Of a DNA stretch of 64,000 bases, positions 19,534 through 29,717 are shown piece by piece. Each line of letters starts with the position of its first letter. The stretch's first letter is position 1. The position numbers and the translations under genes are program-made. The notes beneath the pieces were generated by a model. That model had not been told where the DNA came from and searched no databases. It saw only the letters and a list, made by a program, of their open reading frames with translations. The DNA is from Anaerolineae bacterium (GTDB lineage Bacteria; Chloroflexota; Anaerolineae; Aggregatilineales; Aggregatilineaceae). The stretch is taken from positions 1 through 64,000 of the forward strand of contig JAFGHR010000059.1 of the NCBI GenBank assembly GCA_016930015.1, given 5' to 3'.

Positions 19534-21675
19534 TTATACGATCCGTTCGCGGATCGCGGCGCTGGCGTAGTCCAGCACGGACACCACGATCGCAATCGCC
19601 AGCACGGCTACGCCCGCTTGTCTGTAACGAAGCAGGTTGATCTGTTGTTGCAGCAGGAAGCCGATACCACCGCCGCCCACAAAACCGATGATGGTGGACA
19701 TACGCACGTTGATATCCCAGCGGTACATGGTAAACGCGATGTACGGCGGCACAATCTGCGGTACGACGGCGTAGACGATGGTCTGGAGCCGGTTAGCGCC
19801 CGTTGACTGGATCGCTTCGATCGGCCCGGCGTCGATATTTTCGACCTGTTCGGAATACAGTTTGCCCAGCGCGGCGACCGAGTGGAGGGTTAACGCCAGC
19901 ACGCCCGCAAACGGCCCGACGCCCACCCAGATCACGAAGACGATGCCCATGATCAGCGGCTCGATGGAGCGCAGCGTGTTAAGAATGGTGCGCGCTGTGT
20001 TATACAAGGTCATACCTAGCGGGAACGGTGTTTGTGTGCCGGACAGCCCACCGGCTGCACCGCCCAGTACAGCGCCAACGAGCGCGGCGTTAGCTACGTA
20101 GGTTTGCACGTCGAACAGCCCTAGATCGGTGGTGAGTTGTGATGGCAGCCGCTGGTCAACAATAGCCCGCATCAAGTCCATGAACAACGCGACGACCACA
20201 AAGGTCACGATCGCGCCGATCCAGAAAATGACGGTGCGGATCACGCGTTCGGTATCGCTCTGGTCGGCCTGAATCCGGCCCACCGACCGGGCCAGCAGCC
20301 CGATATGCTCAACCAGCAGTAACGCCAGTTGGCCGCCGATGACCGCCGCCACAATAGGTGTGAGCAGGGTAAACAGCGCGGCCTGGGTACCAACATAGGC
20401 TACACTGGCCAGCAGAATCGCACCGCTGAGCAAGCCCAGGATCGCGCCCAGGATATGGCTGGGCAGCCCGTACACGTGGCGCAGCGCACTTGCGGCCAGG
20501 GTTGATCCCACCGATCCCAACCAAAACGCACCGCCAATGGCGGCAATAATCGTTATGGTCAGGTCAACCAGTTCACCCAGCGTGCCTACAAAACTACCCA
20601 GGTCTTTTAGCAAACCCTCTTCAAGCGATTCACTGGCTTTGATGCCGATGCCACCCAGCGCTCCCAGCACAAAAACGAGTACGACCAACATGAACACATT
20701 GATCGCGATTGTGCGGGCACGGCTGGCAAGACCGCTCAGGGGGTAGCGTGAAACCAGACGTGTGAGCACGCTAAAAGCGGCGATCAGGACCACTGCCCCG
20801 GCAATTCCCGGTATGATGTCCTTGCCCCAATCAACGCCCAGTTCACCGATCGGGCCGAGAAGCTGTGCCCCCAGGAAACCGCCCACCGGCAGTAACACAA
20901 AACCAACCAACACATTGCCCATCGGCAGGTTGATCTGGCGCATCAGGTTACGTGCGGCAATAAAGCTCAGCGCAACCGAAATCGGTAATGCCAGCGTGGT
21001 TGCCATCAGCGCCAGGAATATCGTTTCGACCATCTTGTCGAGCACAGTATCGGTTGTGTCGCTGAAGCGCGGCCAGCCCGTCGGTGAAATGGTCTGTATT
21101 TCCAACTGTTGAGTATTACCTGACAGGCCGCGCCCTTTGGGAACCTTCAAATTCACTTTGAAATAACCGGAGCCATCGACATCAAATATCGATTCATCAC
21201 TGGTCGTCTCGACGTCTGTCGCGTCCTCGACCAGCTTAAACGGCATGTTTTGGCCCTCCTCACGGACAAGCTGAATCCGGGCAATCGCGCTGTTGGGGAA
21301 GTTGCGTCCCTCAACTGTGATCACCTCGTCCATGTCGGCGCATGGCGGCGAAACTAACATGTAGGTATCGCCTTCAATGTTGATCCGTTCATCAGGCAAT
21401 TCGCCATCGGGACAGCCGATCTGGAATTCGACAAAGAAAGATTTGTCATCCTGGTCCCGTGTAAAAATGTCGGGCGACAGCAGTTCGCGCATGGCGCGTG
21501 TTACTGACGCTTGCCGCGTTTCATCCTGCACTTCCTCCAGGCTGATTTCCGTCGTATTCCAGCCATAGGCGTAAACGATGATGCCCACGACGACAGCTAA
21601 CACGGTCAGCAGGGTGCGCAGCGCTCTTTTGGATGGGGAAGAAGAATGATTATTGGTATCCATACAGCCTCTCAA
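19534..21675 (-). CDS. phnE: phosphonate-type ABC transporter permease, enlarged (PhnE family)
   Basis: C-terminal PhnE signature (SIEPLIMGIVFVIWVGVGPFAGVLALTLHSVAALGKLYSEQVENI...); N-terminal extracytoplasmic region and long TM insert. Confidence 0.88.
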   Translation of the reverse strand: MRGCMDTNNHSSSPSKRALRTLLTVLAVVVGIIVYAYGWNTTEISLEEVQDETRQASVTRAMRELLSPDIFTRDQDDKSFFVEFQIGCPDGELPDERINIEGDTYMLVSPPCADMDEVITVEGRNFPNSAIARIQLVREEGQNMPFKLVEDATDVETTSDESIFDVDGSGYFKVNLKVPKGRGLSGNTQQLEIQTISPTGWPRFSDTTDTVLDKMVETIFLALMATTLALPISVALSFIAARNLMRQINLPMGNVLVGFVLLPVGGFLGAQLLGPIGELGVDWGKDIIPGIAGAVVLIAAFSVLTRLVSRYPLSGLASRARTIAINVFMLVVLVFVLGALGGIGIKASESLEEGLLKDLGSFVGTLGELVDLTITIIAAIGGAFWLGSVGSTLAASALRHVYGLPSHILGAILGLLSGAILLASVAYVGTQAALFTLLTPIVAAVIGGQLALLLVEHIGLLARSVGRIQADQSDTERVIRTVIFWIGAIVTFVVVALFMDLMRAIVDQRLPSQLTTDLGLFDVQTYVANAALVGAVLGGAAGGLSGTQTPFPLGMTLYNTARTILNTLRSIEPLIMGIVFVIWVGVGPFAGVLALTLHSVAALGKLYSEQVENIDAGPIEAIQSTGANRLQTIVYAVVPQIVPPYIAFTMYRWDINVRMSTIIGFVGGGGIGFLLQQQINLLRYRQAGVAVLAIAIVVSVLDYASAAIRERIV

Positions 21676-22430
21676 GAAATCTCGACACGAACGGCCTCTT
21701 CACCGTAAATATCTTTAAAACGCTGGTCATCGATCTGGTCAGGTGAACCGTCAAACTCTATGCGGCCATCCTTCAGCGCGATGATACGATCGGCATAGGC
21801 ACGCGCCAGGCTGAGAAAATGCAGACTGCACATAATGGTAATGCCGTCTTCTTGGTTGAGCAGTTCCAGGTATTTCATCACCGAGTGGGATGTGGCCGGG
21901 TCCAGGCTGGCAACCGGTTCATCAGCAAGCATGAGGTCGGGTTCCTGCATGAGCGCGCGGGCAATGCCGACCCGCTGCTGCTGGCCGCCGCTGAGTTGGT
22001 CAGCGCGAATGTAGGCTTTTTCACGGATGCCAACCCGGCCCAGTTTTTCGAGCGCTTTTTGCCTGTCGCTGGCAGAAAAGTAGTTGACAAAACTCCACAA
22101 CGGGTTGGTGTAGCCTAACCGTCCGGCCAATACATTTGTCATCACCGGGGCACGCCTGACCAGGTTAAACTGCTGGAAGATCATGCCGATCTTGCGGCGA
22201 ATGTGGCGCAGTTCTTCATCGGTGGCACTGGTGATCTCGATGTCGTTCCAAAAAATGCGGCCATCGGTCGGTTCTATCAGGCGGTTAATGCAGCGCAGCA
22301 GCGTCGATTTGCCGGAACCGCTCAGGCCGATGATCACCAAAAATTGGCCATCCGGTACTTCGAAGCTGATATCGTTGAGGGCCTGGACGCCGTTGTCATA
22401 TATTTTGCTTAGGTGCTCTATCTTCAGCAT
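21672..22430 (-). CDS. phnC: phosphonate-type ABC transporter ATP-binding protein
   Basis: Walker [36 protein letters not shown]; 4-bp overlap with phnE. Confidence 0.93.
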   Translation of the reverse strand: MLKIEHLSKIYDNGVQALNDISFEVPDGQFLVIIGLSGSGKSTLLRCINRLIEPTDGRIFWNDIEITSATDEELRHIRRKIGMIFQQFNLVRRAPVMTNVLAGRLGYTNPLWSFVNYFSASDRQKALEKLGRVGIREKAYIRADQLSGGQQQRVGIARALMQEPDLMLADEPVASLDPATSHSVMKYLELLNQEDGITIMCSLHFLSLARAYADRIIALKDGRIEFDGSPDQIDDQRFKDIYGEEAVRVEIS

Positions 22431-22463
22431 CTGTTTCTCCGGTACGTCAACAAGTGCACCGAT

Positions 22464-22503
22464 GTTTGTGCACTATCAAACACGTTTGTGCATTATCAAA
22501 CAC
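22464..22503. repeat. tandem 20-bp direct repeat upstream of phnC
   Basis: GTTTGTGCACTATCAAACAC / GTTTGTGCATTATCAAACAC, 19/20 identical. Confidence 0.85.
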
Positions 22504-22514
22504 ATGTACCTGTA

Positions 22515-22550
22515 AAAAAAGGGCAGAGGAGTTACCTCACTCTGCCCAAC
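22515..22550 (-). terminator. intrinsic terminator downstream of phnD
   Basis: GGGCAGAG...CTCTGCCC followed by a T-run on the minus strand. Confidence 0.8.
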
Positions 22551-22578
22551 AGTAACTTAAGGGGCTTGTGGTGGCGAA

Positions 22579-23610
22579 TTAGCCGCCAAAAATATCCTCT
22601 TCGGTTAGCCCCAGGATTTCGAACTGGAGACGTACAGAGTCGAAGGCCGAGTCGTCCATCTCGGCCAGACCGGTCCAGTTATAGGCAGTATACAGCGCGG
22701 TAGAGTTCCAGGCTTCTTCGTCTCCCGCCAGGGCAAACAGCGCCGCCATGATCTCAGAACGAATTTCTGCGGGAAACTCTGGGCCAAAGCTCAGGGTGTC
22801 ATTGGGGATCGCGGCGCTGATCGCCAGGATACGGACCTGATCCACGATGTCGGGGGCTGTCTCGGCGGCGGTGTTACGCGCGTCCATGATGCGGATATCG
22901 CCCACGTACAGATCGCCGTCTGCGTTGATGTACGACTCGTCGATCGTCAGATCGTAGGGTTCGGGCAGATCCTGGTTGCCCCACGGGGCGCCGGGTGTAA
23001 GCGGCGGGCTGAAGTAAACGGTGCCGAAGTCCACTTCACCGTTGTACACGGCCAGAACGGTCTGGTTGTGGCCGCCAGTCTGAACCTCTTCACCGGGGGT
23101 GATGCCCGCCGCTTGAAGTTCAACCGATGGCACGATGTAACCGGAAGTCGAGCCGGGATCACCATAACCCCAGGTCTTGCCTTCCAGGTCACCGAAAGTA
23201 TAGATATCGCTGTCACGACGCACGATGTATTCGGCCCAGTAGGCGGGCCAGCCGTAGCGCACTGCCGCGGCTGCAACCTCGACACCGCAGCGGTTATTGG
23301 CAATGACATAACCCGCCGCAGGGATGAAGCCTATCGTGCTGCCGGGGGCGGCGCACATGGCTTCGATCGTTGCGGCGTAGGAGGTTGGTACGAAGACTTC
23401 ATATTCATAACCGGTGGCTTCTTTCAGCACGTCAGCCAGCACTTCGCCGCCTTCAACAATCGTTGCCGCTTCACCTGAAGGGACAAAAAACACCTGGATC
23501 GGGTTATCGGCGGTGCCCAGGCCATCCTGCGCGGCAACGCCCGGCACAAGCAGCATCGCGGGCAGCGCCAGCGCAGCTACCAACAAAACGGAAAACAGTT
23601 TCTTGGTCAT
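22579..23610 (-). CDS. phnD: phosphate/phosphite/phosphonate ABC transporter substrate-binding protein
   Basis: Signal peptide; VFFVPSGEAATIVEGGEVLADVLKEATG and GDPGSTSGYIVPSVEL typical of PhnD. Confidence 0.9.
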   Translation of the reverse strand: MTKKLFSVLLVAALALPAMLLVPGVAAQDGLGTADNPIQVFFVPSGEAATIVEGGEVLADVLKEATGYEYEVFVPTSYAATIEAMCAAPGSTIGFIPAAGYVIANNRCGVEVAAAAVRYGWPAYWAEYIVRRDSDIYTFGDLEGKTWGYGDPGSTSGYIVPSVELQAAGITPGEEVQTGGHNQTVLAVYNGEVDFGTVYFSPPLTPGAPWGNQDLPEPYDLTIDESYINADGDLYVGDIRIMDARNTAAETAPDIVDQVRILAISAAIPNDTLSFGPEFPAEIRSEIMAALFALAGDEEAWNSTALYTAYNWTGLAEMDDSAFDSVRLQFEILGLTEEDIFGG

Positions 23611-23774
23611 GATACAAACCTACTCCTTTTTTGCTCGTGTGAACGGGAGCACAACAACATTATCTATTTAGAGAGTCACGATTTCTCTCAACATGAGTTT
23701 AGCCCCGTGCCATTTCTTCCGCAAATCAAATTTCCTTTCCTCAGGCTAAGATTTTTTCACGCAGCAACCGGGTA

Positions 23775-24791
23775 TCACCAGCGATAACGAGCCGGGCCAA
23801 AGTCCGCGGCCCCATCGATGTAATAGTACGGGACGGTGATACTTCCAGGCGGCACGATGGTATCGATCTGCGCCATGTCATCCGGGGTCAGGTTGACATC
23901 AAACGCGCCGAGAGCGTCTTCCAGGTAAACAAGTGTGCGTGCGCCCAGGATCGGGCTGGTGATGCCGGGTTGTGCGGCGACCCATGCCAGGGCTAGCTGG
24001 CTCAGCGTGCAGCCCTTGTCGGCAGCGAGCGTGTGCAGGGCCGAGACAGCATCGAGCGCCGCATCGGTCAGATGCCGGTCTCCCCAGGGATTACCGGGCT
24101 GGATACGCCAGCCGGGTTGTTGAACACTCCCACGCGTGTATTTGCCGGTCAGCAAGCCGCCCGCCAGCGGTGACCAGGGCGCCAGCGCGATCCCGTAGGT
24201 TTGCGCCATAGGTATCAGCTCGCGCTCGATGCTGCGGTCGAGGAGATGGTAGGGCGGTTGTTCGACCACAAACCGGTTGAGTCCGTAGTCTTTCGAGGTC
24301 CACAACGACTCGAGTATTTGCCAGGATGCAAAGTTGCTGCACCCGATGTAGTGTACCTTGCCCGCGTGAACCAGGTCATCGAGCGCCCGCAAGGTCTCGT
24401 CGATGGGAATGGTGGACATGGCGCGGTGGATGTAGTACACGTCGATCCAATCGGTTTGCAGCCGCCGCAGTGAGGCATGGCACTGCTCGATGATGTGCCG
24501 TCGATGGTTGCCAAACGCGTTGGGATCGGTGTCGTCCATGCGGACGTGTACTTTGGTTGCCAGTACGATCCGCGCGCGCTGACCGTTGCGTTTGAACACA
24601 TTCCCGACAATTTCTTCGCTGATGCCGCGATTGTAACAATTGGCCGTGTCAAAAAAGTTGATGCCTGCATCCAGGGCGCGGTTGATCACGGCGGCTGCCT
24701 CCCGTTCGTCGGATTTGCCGCCAAAATCCATTGTGCCCAGGCAAAACTGGCTGACCATAACACCTGTACGTCCCAGTTGGCAGTACTTCAT
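23775..24791 (-). CDS. aldo/keto reductase
   Basis: LGTMDFGGKSDEREAAAVINRALDAGINFFDTANCYNRGISEEIVG. Confidence 0.93.
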   Translation of the reverse strand: MKYCQLGRTGVMVSQFCLGTMDFGGKSDEREAAAVINRALDAGINFFDTANCYNRGISEEIVGNVFKRNGQRARIVLATKVHVRMDDTDPNAFGNHRRHIIEQCHASLRRLQTDWIDVYYIHRAMSTIPIDETLRALDDLVHAGKVHYIGCSNFASWQILESLWTSKDYGLNRFVVEQPPYHLLDRSIERELIPMAQTYGIALAPWSPLAGGLLTGKYTRGSVQQPGWRIQPGNPWGDRHLTDAALDAVSALHTLAADKGCTLSQLALAWVAAQPGITSPILGARTLVYLEDALGAFDVNLTPDDMAQIDTIVPPGSITVPYYYIDGAADFGPARYRW

Positions 24792-24920
24792 TTTGTGACT
24801 CCTTTATTCCAGGTCTCCCGGTGGTTGTCTGGCTTTATCAAGCGAAACAATTGATCACATTATGACCCATGTGTGGGGTGAGGGAAATATGGCAAAAGTG
24901 GTATTTGGACAGGGATGGTC

Positions 24921-24950
24921 TTGACAGGAGACTATACCGTTCGGTATACT
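24921..24950 (+). promoter_or_regulatory. promoter plus TetR-type operator upstream of the TetR gene
   Basis: TTGACA (24921-24926), 18-bp spacer, TATACT (24945-24950); palindrome TATACCGTTCGGTATA at 24933-24948. Confidence 0.8.
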
Positions 24951-24970
24951 TCGAACATCTGAATGATCGA

Positions 24971-25552
24971 ATGGATATTATGAGCCAGAACAACCGCGTT
25001 TTTATCCTGCACCATGCGCTTAACCTGTTCGCCACACGCGGTTATGATGCCGTCGGCGTGCAGGAAATCGCTGAGGCAGCAGGCGTAACCAAGCCGACCT
25101 TGTATCACTATTTTGGTAACAAACACCGGCTGCTGGATACCCTGTTGGCGGAAAACCTTGACGCGTTTATCGCACAGATCAAGGACGCGGCATGTTATCG
25201 CGGCGATCTTCCATTAACGCTGGCTACCGTCACATCGACCTGCTTTCTGTTCGCCAAACAGCATCCCGTGCTGTACCGGCTGCAACTGGCGATGTGTTTC
25301 GCCCCGCCTGACAGTGATCCGGCCCGTGCGATTCGACCGTATAACGAGACGCAGTACCGGCTGCTGGAAGACCTGTTCAAGCGGGCGGCTGAGGACCATG
25401 GCAACATGCGCGGGCGCCACCGGCGGTACGCGGTCACATTTCGCGGCATGATCGATACCTACATTGGACTGTATCTCAACGGCTATGTCCGGCTCAATGA
25501 TGAGGTGTTATACCAGGCTGTGCACCAGTTTATGCACGGAATCTATTCCTGA
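24971..25552 (+). CDS. TetR/AcrR family transcriptional regulator
   Basis: HTH ALNLFATRGYDAVGVQEIAEAAGVTKPTLYHYFGNKHRLL. Confidence 0.92.
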   Translation: MDIMSQNNRVFILHHALNLFATRGYDAVGVQEIAEAAGVTKPTLYHYFGNKHRLLDTLLAENLDAFIAQIKDAACYRGDLPLTLATVTSTCFLFAKQHPVLYRLQLAMCFAPPDSDPARAIRPYNETQYRLLEDLFKRAAEDHGNMRGRHRRYAVTFRGMIDTYIGLYLNGYVRLNDEVLYQAVHQFMHGIYS

Positions 25553-25566
25553 CGTTTCTCTTTTTT

Positions 25567-25596
25567 TTGCCAATTGATTATACCGTTCGGTATACA
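25567..25596 (+). promoter_or_regulatory. promoter plus second identical TetR-type operator upstream of the amylase-like gene
   Basis: TTGCCA (25567-25572), 18-bp spacer, TATACA (25591-25596); palindrome TATACCGTTCGGTATA at 25579-25594. Confidence 0.8.
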
Positions 25597-25607
25597 TTGG
25601 AGGTAGT

Positions 25608-26987
25608 ATGAGTTCCCATCACAACGCACATTGGATCAACGACGCCGTTTTTTACCACATCTACCCGCTGGGTTTGTGTGGCGCACCCGCTCGGAACGAC
25701 TTTTGCTCATCCCCCGAACCCCGCCTGGAAAAAATTTACGGCTGGCTGGATCACCTGCAATACCTGGGTGTGAACACGCTGTATCTGGGGCCGGTATTCG
25801 AGTCCGGTCGGCATGGTTACGACACGGCGGATTATTTCCGGGTTGACCGCCGCCTGGGTACTAACGATACGCTGCGTGATCTCAGTGCCGAACTGCACCG
25901 GCGCGGTATGCGGCTGGTTTTGGACGGTGTGTTCAATCATGTCGGGCGTGACTTCTGGGCGTTCTGTGATGTGCTGGCGCACGGTGAGGCGTCGGCCTAC
26001 TGTGATTGGTTCGCCGGACTCCGGTTTGGCGAATCCACGCCGTACCACGATCCGTTTACCTATGGGTGCTGGGACGGTCATTACAGCCTGCCCAAGCTGA
26101 ATCTGCACAATCCCGCGGTGGCTGATCACCTGTTTCAGGCGGTCGCGATGTGGATCAACACGTTTGGCGCGGACGGCCTGCGGCTGGATGCTGCCGACTG
26201 CGTTGATCGGGCGTTTTGGGAACGGTTCGCCGCGTTCTGCCGCGATTTGCGGCCTGATTTCTGGTTGATGGGTGAGATCGTGCGCGGCGATTACCGCCAG
26301 TGGGCCAATGCCAGAACGCTTGACTCGGTGACGAACTACGAGTGTTACAAAGGGCTGTATTCGAGTCACGTTGATCGCAACTACTTTGAGATCGCGTATT
26401 CGCTCAAGCGCCTGTTTGGTCCGGGCGGCCTGTACCGTGACCTCGTGCTGTACAATTTTGCCGACAATCACGACGTGAACCGCGTGGCGAGCAGTCTTAC
26501 GAACCCGGCAGACCTCTACCCGCTGTACTGTTTGTTGTTTACCATGCCGGGTGTGCCGTCGATCTACTACGGCAGTGAGTGGGGCATCGCGGGCGAAAAA
26601 TCCAACGGAAGCGACCGCGCCCTGCGTCCCGCTCTTGAGTTGGGCGACATGAACCGCTCGAATCCACAGCCCGGACTCCCGGCAGCACTTGCCCGGCTGG
26701 CGCGGACGCGGCGGGCTGTCGAAGCGCTGCGATACGGGGACTATCACGAACTGTGCAAAGATCATGAGCAGTTGGTTTTTGTGCGGCAGGCCAACGGCAG
26801 CCGCGTCGTTGTGATCGTCAACGCGTCCGATCAGCCGGTCGCGCTGGACCTCGATCTGTCCGCGTGGGGCGGGGCTGAGTTGGTGGACGTGCTGAACGAC
26901 GGCGGCGACGTGTTCCCGGTGCGGGGCGGGCGGGCACGCGTTGACCCGGTGTGGTCGCGCTGGGCGCGGATCATGGTGCTTCGATAA
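25608..26987 (+). CDS. alpha-amylase family glycoside hydrolase (GH13)
   Basis: LVLDGVFNHVGRDF, GADGLRLDAADCV, LMGEIVRGDY, YNFADNHDVNR. Confidence 0.93.
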   Translation: MSSHHNAHWINDAVFYHIYPLGLCGAPARNDFCSSPEPRLEKIYGWLDHLQYLGVNTLYLGPVFESGRHGYDTADYFRVDRRLGTNDTLRDLSAELHRRGMRLVLDGVFNHVGRDFWAFCDVLAHGEASAYCDWFAGLRFGESTPYHDPFTYGCWDGHYSLPKLNLHNPAVADHLFQAVAMWINTFGADGLRLDAADCVDRAFWERFAAFCRDLRPDFWLMGEIVRGDYRQWANARTLDSVTNYECYKGLYSSHVDRNYFEIAYSLKRLFGPGGLYRDLVLYNFADNHDVNRVASSLTNPADLYPLYCLLFTMPGVPSIYYGSEWGIAGEKSNGSDRALRPALELGDMNRSNPQPGLPAALARLARTRRAVEALRYGDYHELCKDHEQLVFVRQANGSRVVVIVNASDQPVALDLDLSAWGGAELVDVLNDGGDVFPVRGGRARVDPVWSRWARIMVLR

Positions 26988-27079
26988 TGTGCTGGCGGGT
27001 GGATATTTGCCAGAACCGGCAGTTGAACCCAGAATACGGGTAGGTTTCTTCATGCGTGTATCAGGAAAAGAGGATACTG

Positions 27080-29695
27080 ATGAAACGAACGCTTATCCTG
27101 AGTGTCATTTTGATGATGGTGTTGGGCATGGTAAACATAAGCCTGGCCGCGCCGTTGCGTCAGGATGACTGCCAACCCCTTGTTTTTGGCGAAACGGTGA
27201 CAGGTGATATCACAAACGATACGCCAGCGGTGTGTTTTGTACTTGAGCCGACGTTAGGCCAGCAGTTTGATGTCGAGATGCGGGCGGTTGATGGCGACCT
27301 GGACACGGTTGTCCGCGTGTTGTCAACGGCTCAAATCATTCTGGCGAGCAACGATAACGCCGACGACACAACCACCGACTCGCGGATCACAAACTACATG
27401 GCGATGCTGCCCGGCCCGCTGACCATTCTGGCGACGCGTGCCGGTGGTGCGGACGGCACCACGTCCGGGACGTTCGAACTGCGGGCGGGTCTGTTTGCGG
27501 AAAGCATCGAACCGGCGGACGCCGACGCGCTGCCGGTGGCGCTGGACGAGCCGGTCGAAGGCGAAATCTCGGATGCTGCATCACGCGTGTTTTACGAACT
27601 TCCCGTAGATGAAGAAGCACTGCTGATGGTGTATGCCGACGCCGCCGACGATGCCTTGACGCCCTACGTGGCCGTGCACCGGATTTCGGGCAAATTCAGC
27701 GCTATGCTTGCAGATGCCGAAGCATCCGAGGCCGGTGGTACGGTGGCGCTTGGCCCGCTGGTGCTGCGTCCGGGCCTGTACCGGTTCGAGGTGTCACGCG
27801 CGGGCGATGCTGGTGAAGGCGCGTTTTCGTTCTCGGTGGTCGAGCCGGTGCTAGCAGCCGATCAGATGGTGTTGACCTACGGTGAAATGGTGGTCGGGTT
27901 GTTCGAAGAAGCACCCGACGCGCTGACGTTTACGTTTGATGGCGCGGCGGGGGATGTCGTGGGGCTGGAAATGGCGCCCGCGATTGGATTGAGCGAGCCG
28001 ATGCGGGCCGGACTCGAAGTGGCCCGGCTTGACGACGGCGAGCCGGTTGTGCTGGTATCCAGCCAGGACCCGACAGCCCCGACAATAGGTGTGCTGCTGC
28101 TTGAGGAAAACGCTTTGTACCGGGTGACGGCTTCCGCGCTGCTGGGGCAGGGGGCGTTTTCACTGAATCTCAAGTTGTGGCAGACCGGCGGTGTTCCCTA
28201 TGACGTGCCGACAAGCGAGTTTGTCGCGGGTGAAACGATCACAGGTGAGATCGGGCTGCTGGATTATGCACATATCTATCGTGTTGATATCGAAGCCGGG
28301 TCGGAGATCGACCTGATTATGCAAAACGCGAGCGGCGACCTCGACCCGTTCCTGGAACTGGTCCAGGTGCTCCCTGACGGCGCGCGAAAAGACGTAGCCC
28401 AGAACGATAACCGGACCGCGTTCAGCACCAACGCCGGGATCACCAACCTGTACATGGTGGAAGGCGGGACGTTCGAAATCAAGGCCACGCGCTCGGAGCA
28501 AGAACACGGCGCGACGACCGGGTCATATGAGCTGACGCTGACGGTGCTGTCGCCGGACGAAGTGCCGGAGCGCCCGCCGCTGCGCCCGGTGCCCGCTGCC
28601 GGGGGACACAGCACGTGGACCGTGCTGCTCTACATGGGCGCGGATAACGATATCGAAGCGCCGATCTATTCGGATTACAACGAGCTGGAAGCCGTCGGCT
28701 CATCGGACGAGGTGCGTTTTGTGGTCCAGATGGACCGCTCGATAGGGTATTCGCGGGCGGGCGGTAACTGGTTTGGGTCGCGGCGTTGGGCGGTCGGCCA
28801 GGATTACAACATGTATTCGATTGGCTCGCCGTTTATTGAAGACCTGGGCGTGATCGACAGCGGGATTCCCGAAACGCTCGAAGACTTTTTGATCTGGGGC
28901 ATCGATAACTACCCGGCGGACCATTACGCGGTCGTGCTCAACGATCACGGCGGCGGTTGGCGCGGGGCCGTGGTGGATGACGACACCGGCCATATCCTGT
29001 CGGTGCCGGATATCGCCCAGGCGCTGGTGAACGCTGGCGCGAAAACCGAATCCGGCACAATCGATGTGCTGGCGTTTTCCGCGTGTTCGATGGGCGCCAT
29101 CGAAGTGATCGACGGGCTGTCAGGGGCTGCGGATTGGGTGGTTGGATCGGCCAAAATGGTTGACTTCAGTTCGTTCGATTTCATCGACCTGGCGGAACGC
29201 CTGATCGCTAATCCGGACGCCGACCCGGTCGAGTTCGCGAATCTGTTCACGCTGTCGTTTGATGCATCACACGCGGACGCCAGCGCGAGTTATATGATGG
29301 CGACTTATGACAGCGCCCACGTGCCCGCGTTGATGGCGGCATTGGAAAATTTCGCCGACGTGATCGAAGAAGACCCGGCCCGCTGGGACGAGATCATCGA
29401 TATTTACATCAAGACGTTTGCCTACGTGGGCGATAATTACGCTGACCTGGGGCATCTGGCCGAGAATCTCGTGGCGGACAGTGATGACGAGGGGTTCGTT
29501 GCGGCGGCTGAAATGGTGTTAGCGGCGCTCGATGACACGATTGTACTGTACGAGTCCAGCCCATCCGGCGAGATCGCCAGTGGCCTGTCTATCCGGCTGC
29601 CGCGCTACAAGCAGATTCCGGAGCGTTATGCAGAACTGCTGGATAATCCGTTCTGGGCACGCTGGGCCGAACTCGTGAACACTATGAATGGGTAG
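27080..29695 (+). CDS. secreted clostripain-like (C11) cysteine peptidase with N-terminal PPC-like domains
   Basis: Signal peptide; TWTVLLYMGADNDIE, YAVVLNDHGGGW (His), VLAFSACSMG (Cys). Confidence 0.9.
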   Translation: MKRTLILSVILMMVLGMVNISLAAPLRQDDCQPLVFGETVTGDITNDTPAVCFVLEPTLGQQFDVEMRAVDGDLDTVVRVLSTAQIILASNDNADDTTTDSRITNYMAMLPGPLTILATRAGGADGTTSGTFELRAGLFAESIEPADADALPVALDEPVEGEISDAASRVFYELPVDEEALLMVYADAADDALTPYVAVHRISGKFSAMLADAEASEAGGTVALGPLVLRPGLYRFEVSRAGDAGEGAFSFSVVEPVLAADQMVLTYGEMVVGLFEEAPDALTFTFDGAAGDVVGLEMAPAIGLSEPMRAGLEVARLDDGEPVVLVSSQDPTAPTIGVLLLEENALYRVTASALLGQGAFSLNLKLWQTGGVPYDVPTSEFVAGETITGEIGLLDYAHIYRVDIEAGSEIDLIMQNASGDLDPFLELVQVLPDGARKDVAQNDNRTAFSTNAGITNLYMVEGGTFEIKATRSEQEHGATTGSYELTLTVLSPDEVPERPPLRPVPAAGGHSTWTVLLYMGADNDIEAPIYSDYNELEAVGSSDEVRFVVQMDRSIGYSRAGGNWFGSRRWAVGQDYNMYSIGSPFIEDLGVIDSGIPETLEDFLIWGIDNYPADHYAVVLNDHGGGWRGAVVDDDTGHILSVPDIAQALVNAGAKTESGTIDVLAFSACSMGAIEVIDGLSGAADWVVGSAKMVDFSSFDFIDLAERLIANPDADPVEFANLFTLSFDASHADASASYMMATYDSAHVPALMAALENFADVIEEDPARWDEIIDIYIKTFAYVGDNYADLGHLAENLVADSDDEGFVAAAEMVLAALDDTIVLYESSPSGEIASGLSIRLPRYKQIPERYAELLDNPFWARWAELVNTMNG

Positions 29696-29717
29696 CGGTT
29701 GAGTGCTTGAATCAACC

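Noticed and set aside
22464-22503. Possible CRISPR remnant
   Set aside because: Only two abutting 20-bp units without spacer; fits an operator duplication better.
25707-27053. 448-aa minus-strand ORF antisense to the GH13 gene
   Set aside because: Low-complexity/His-Arg-rich shadow ORF opposite a clear amylase; no recognisable domain.
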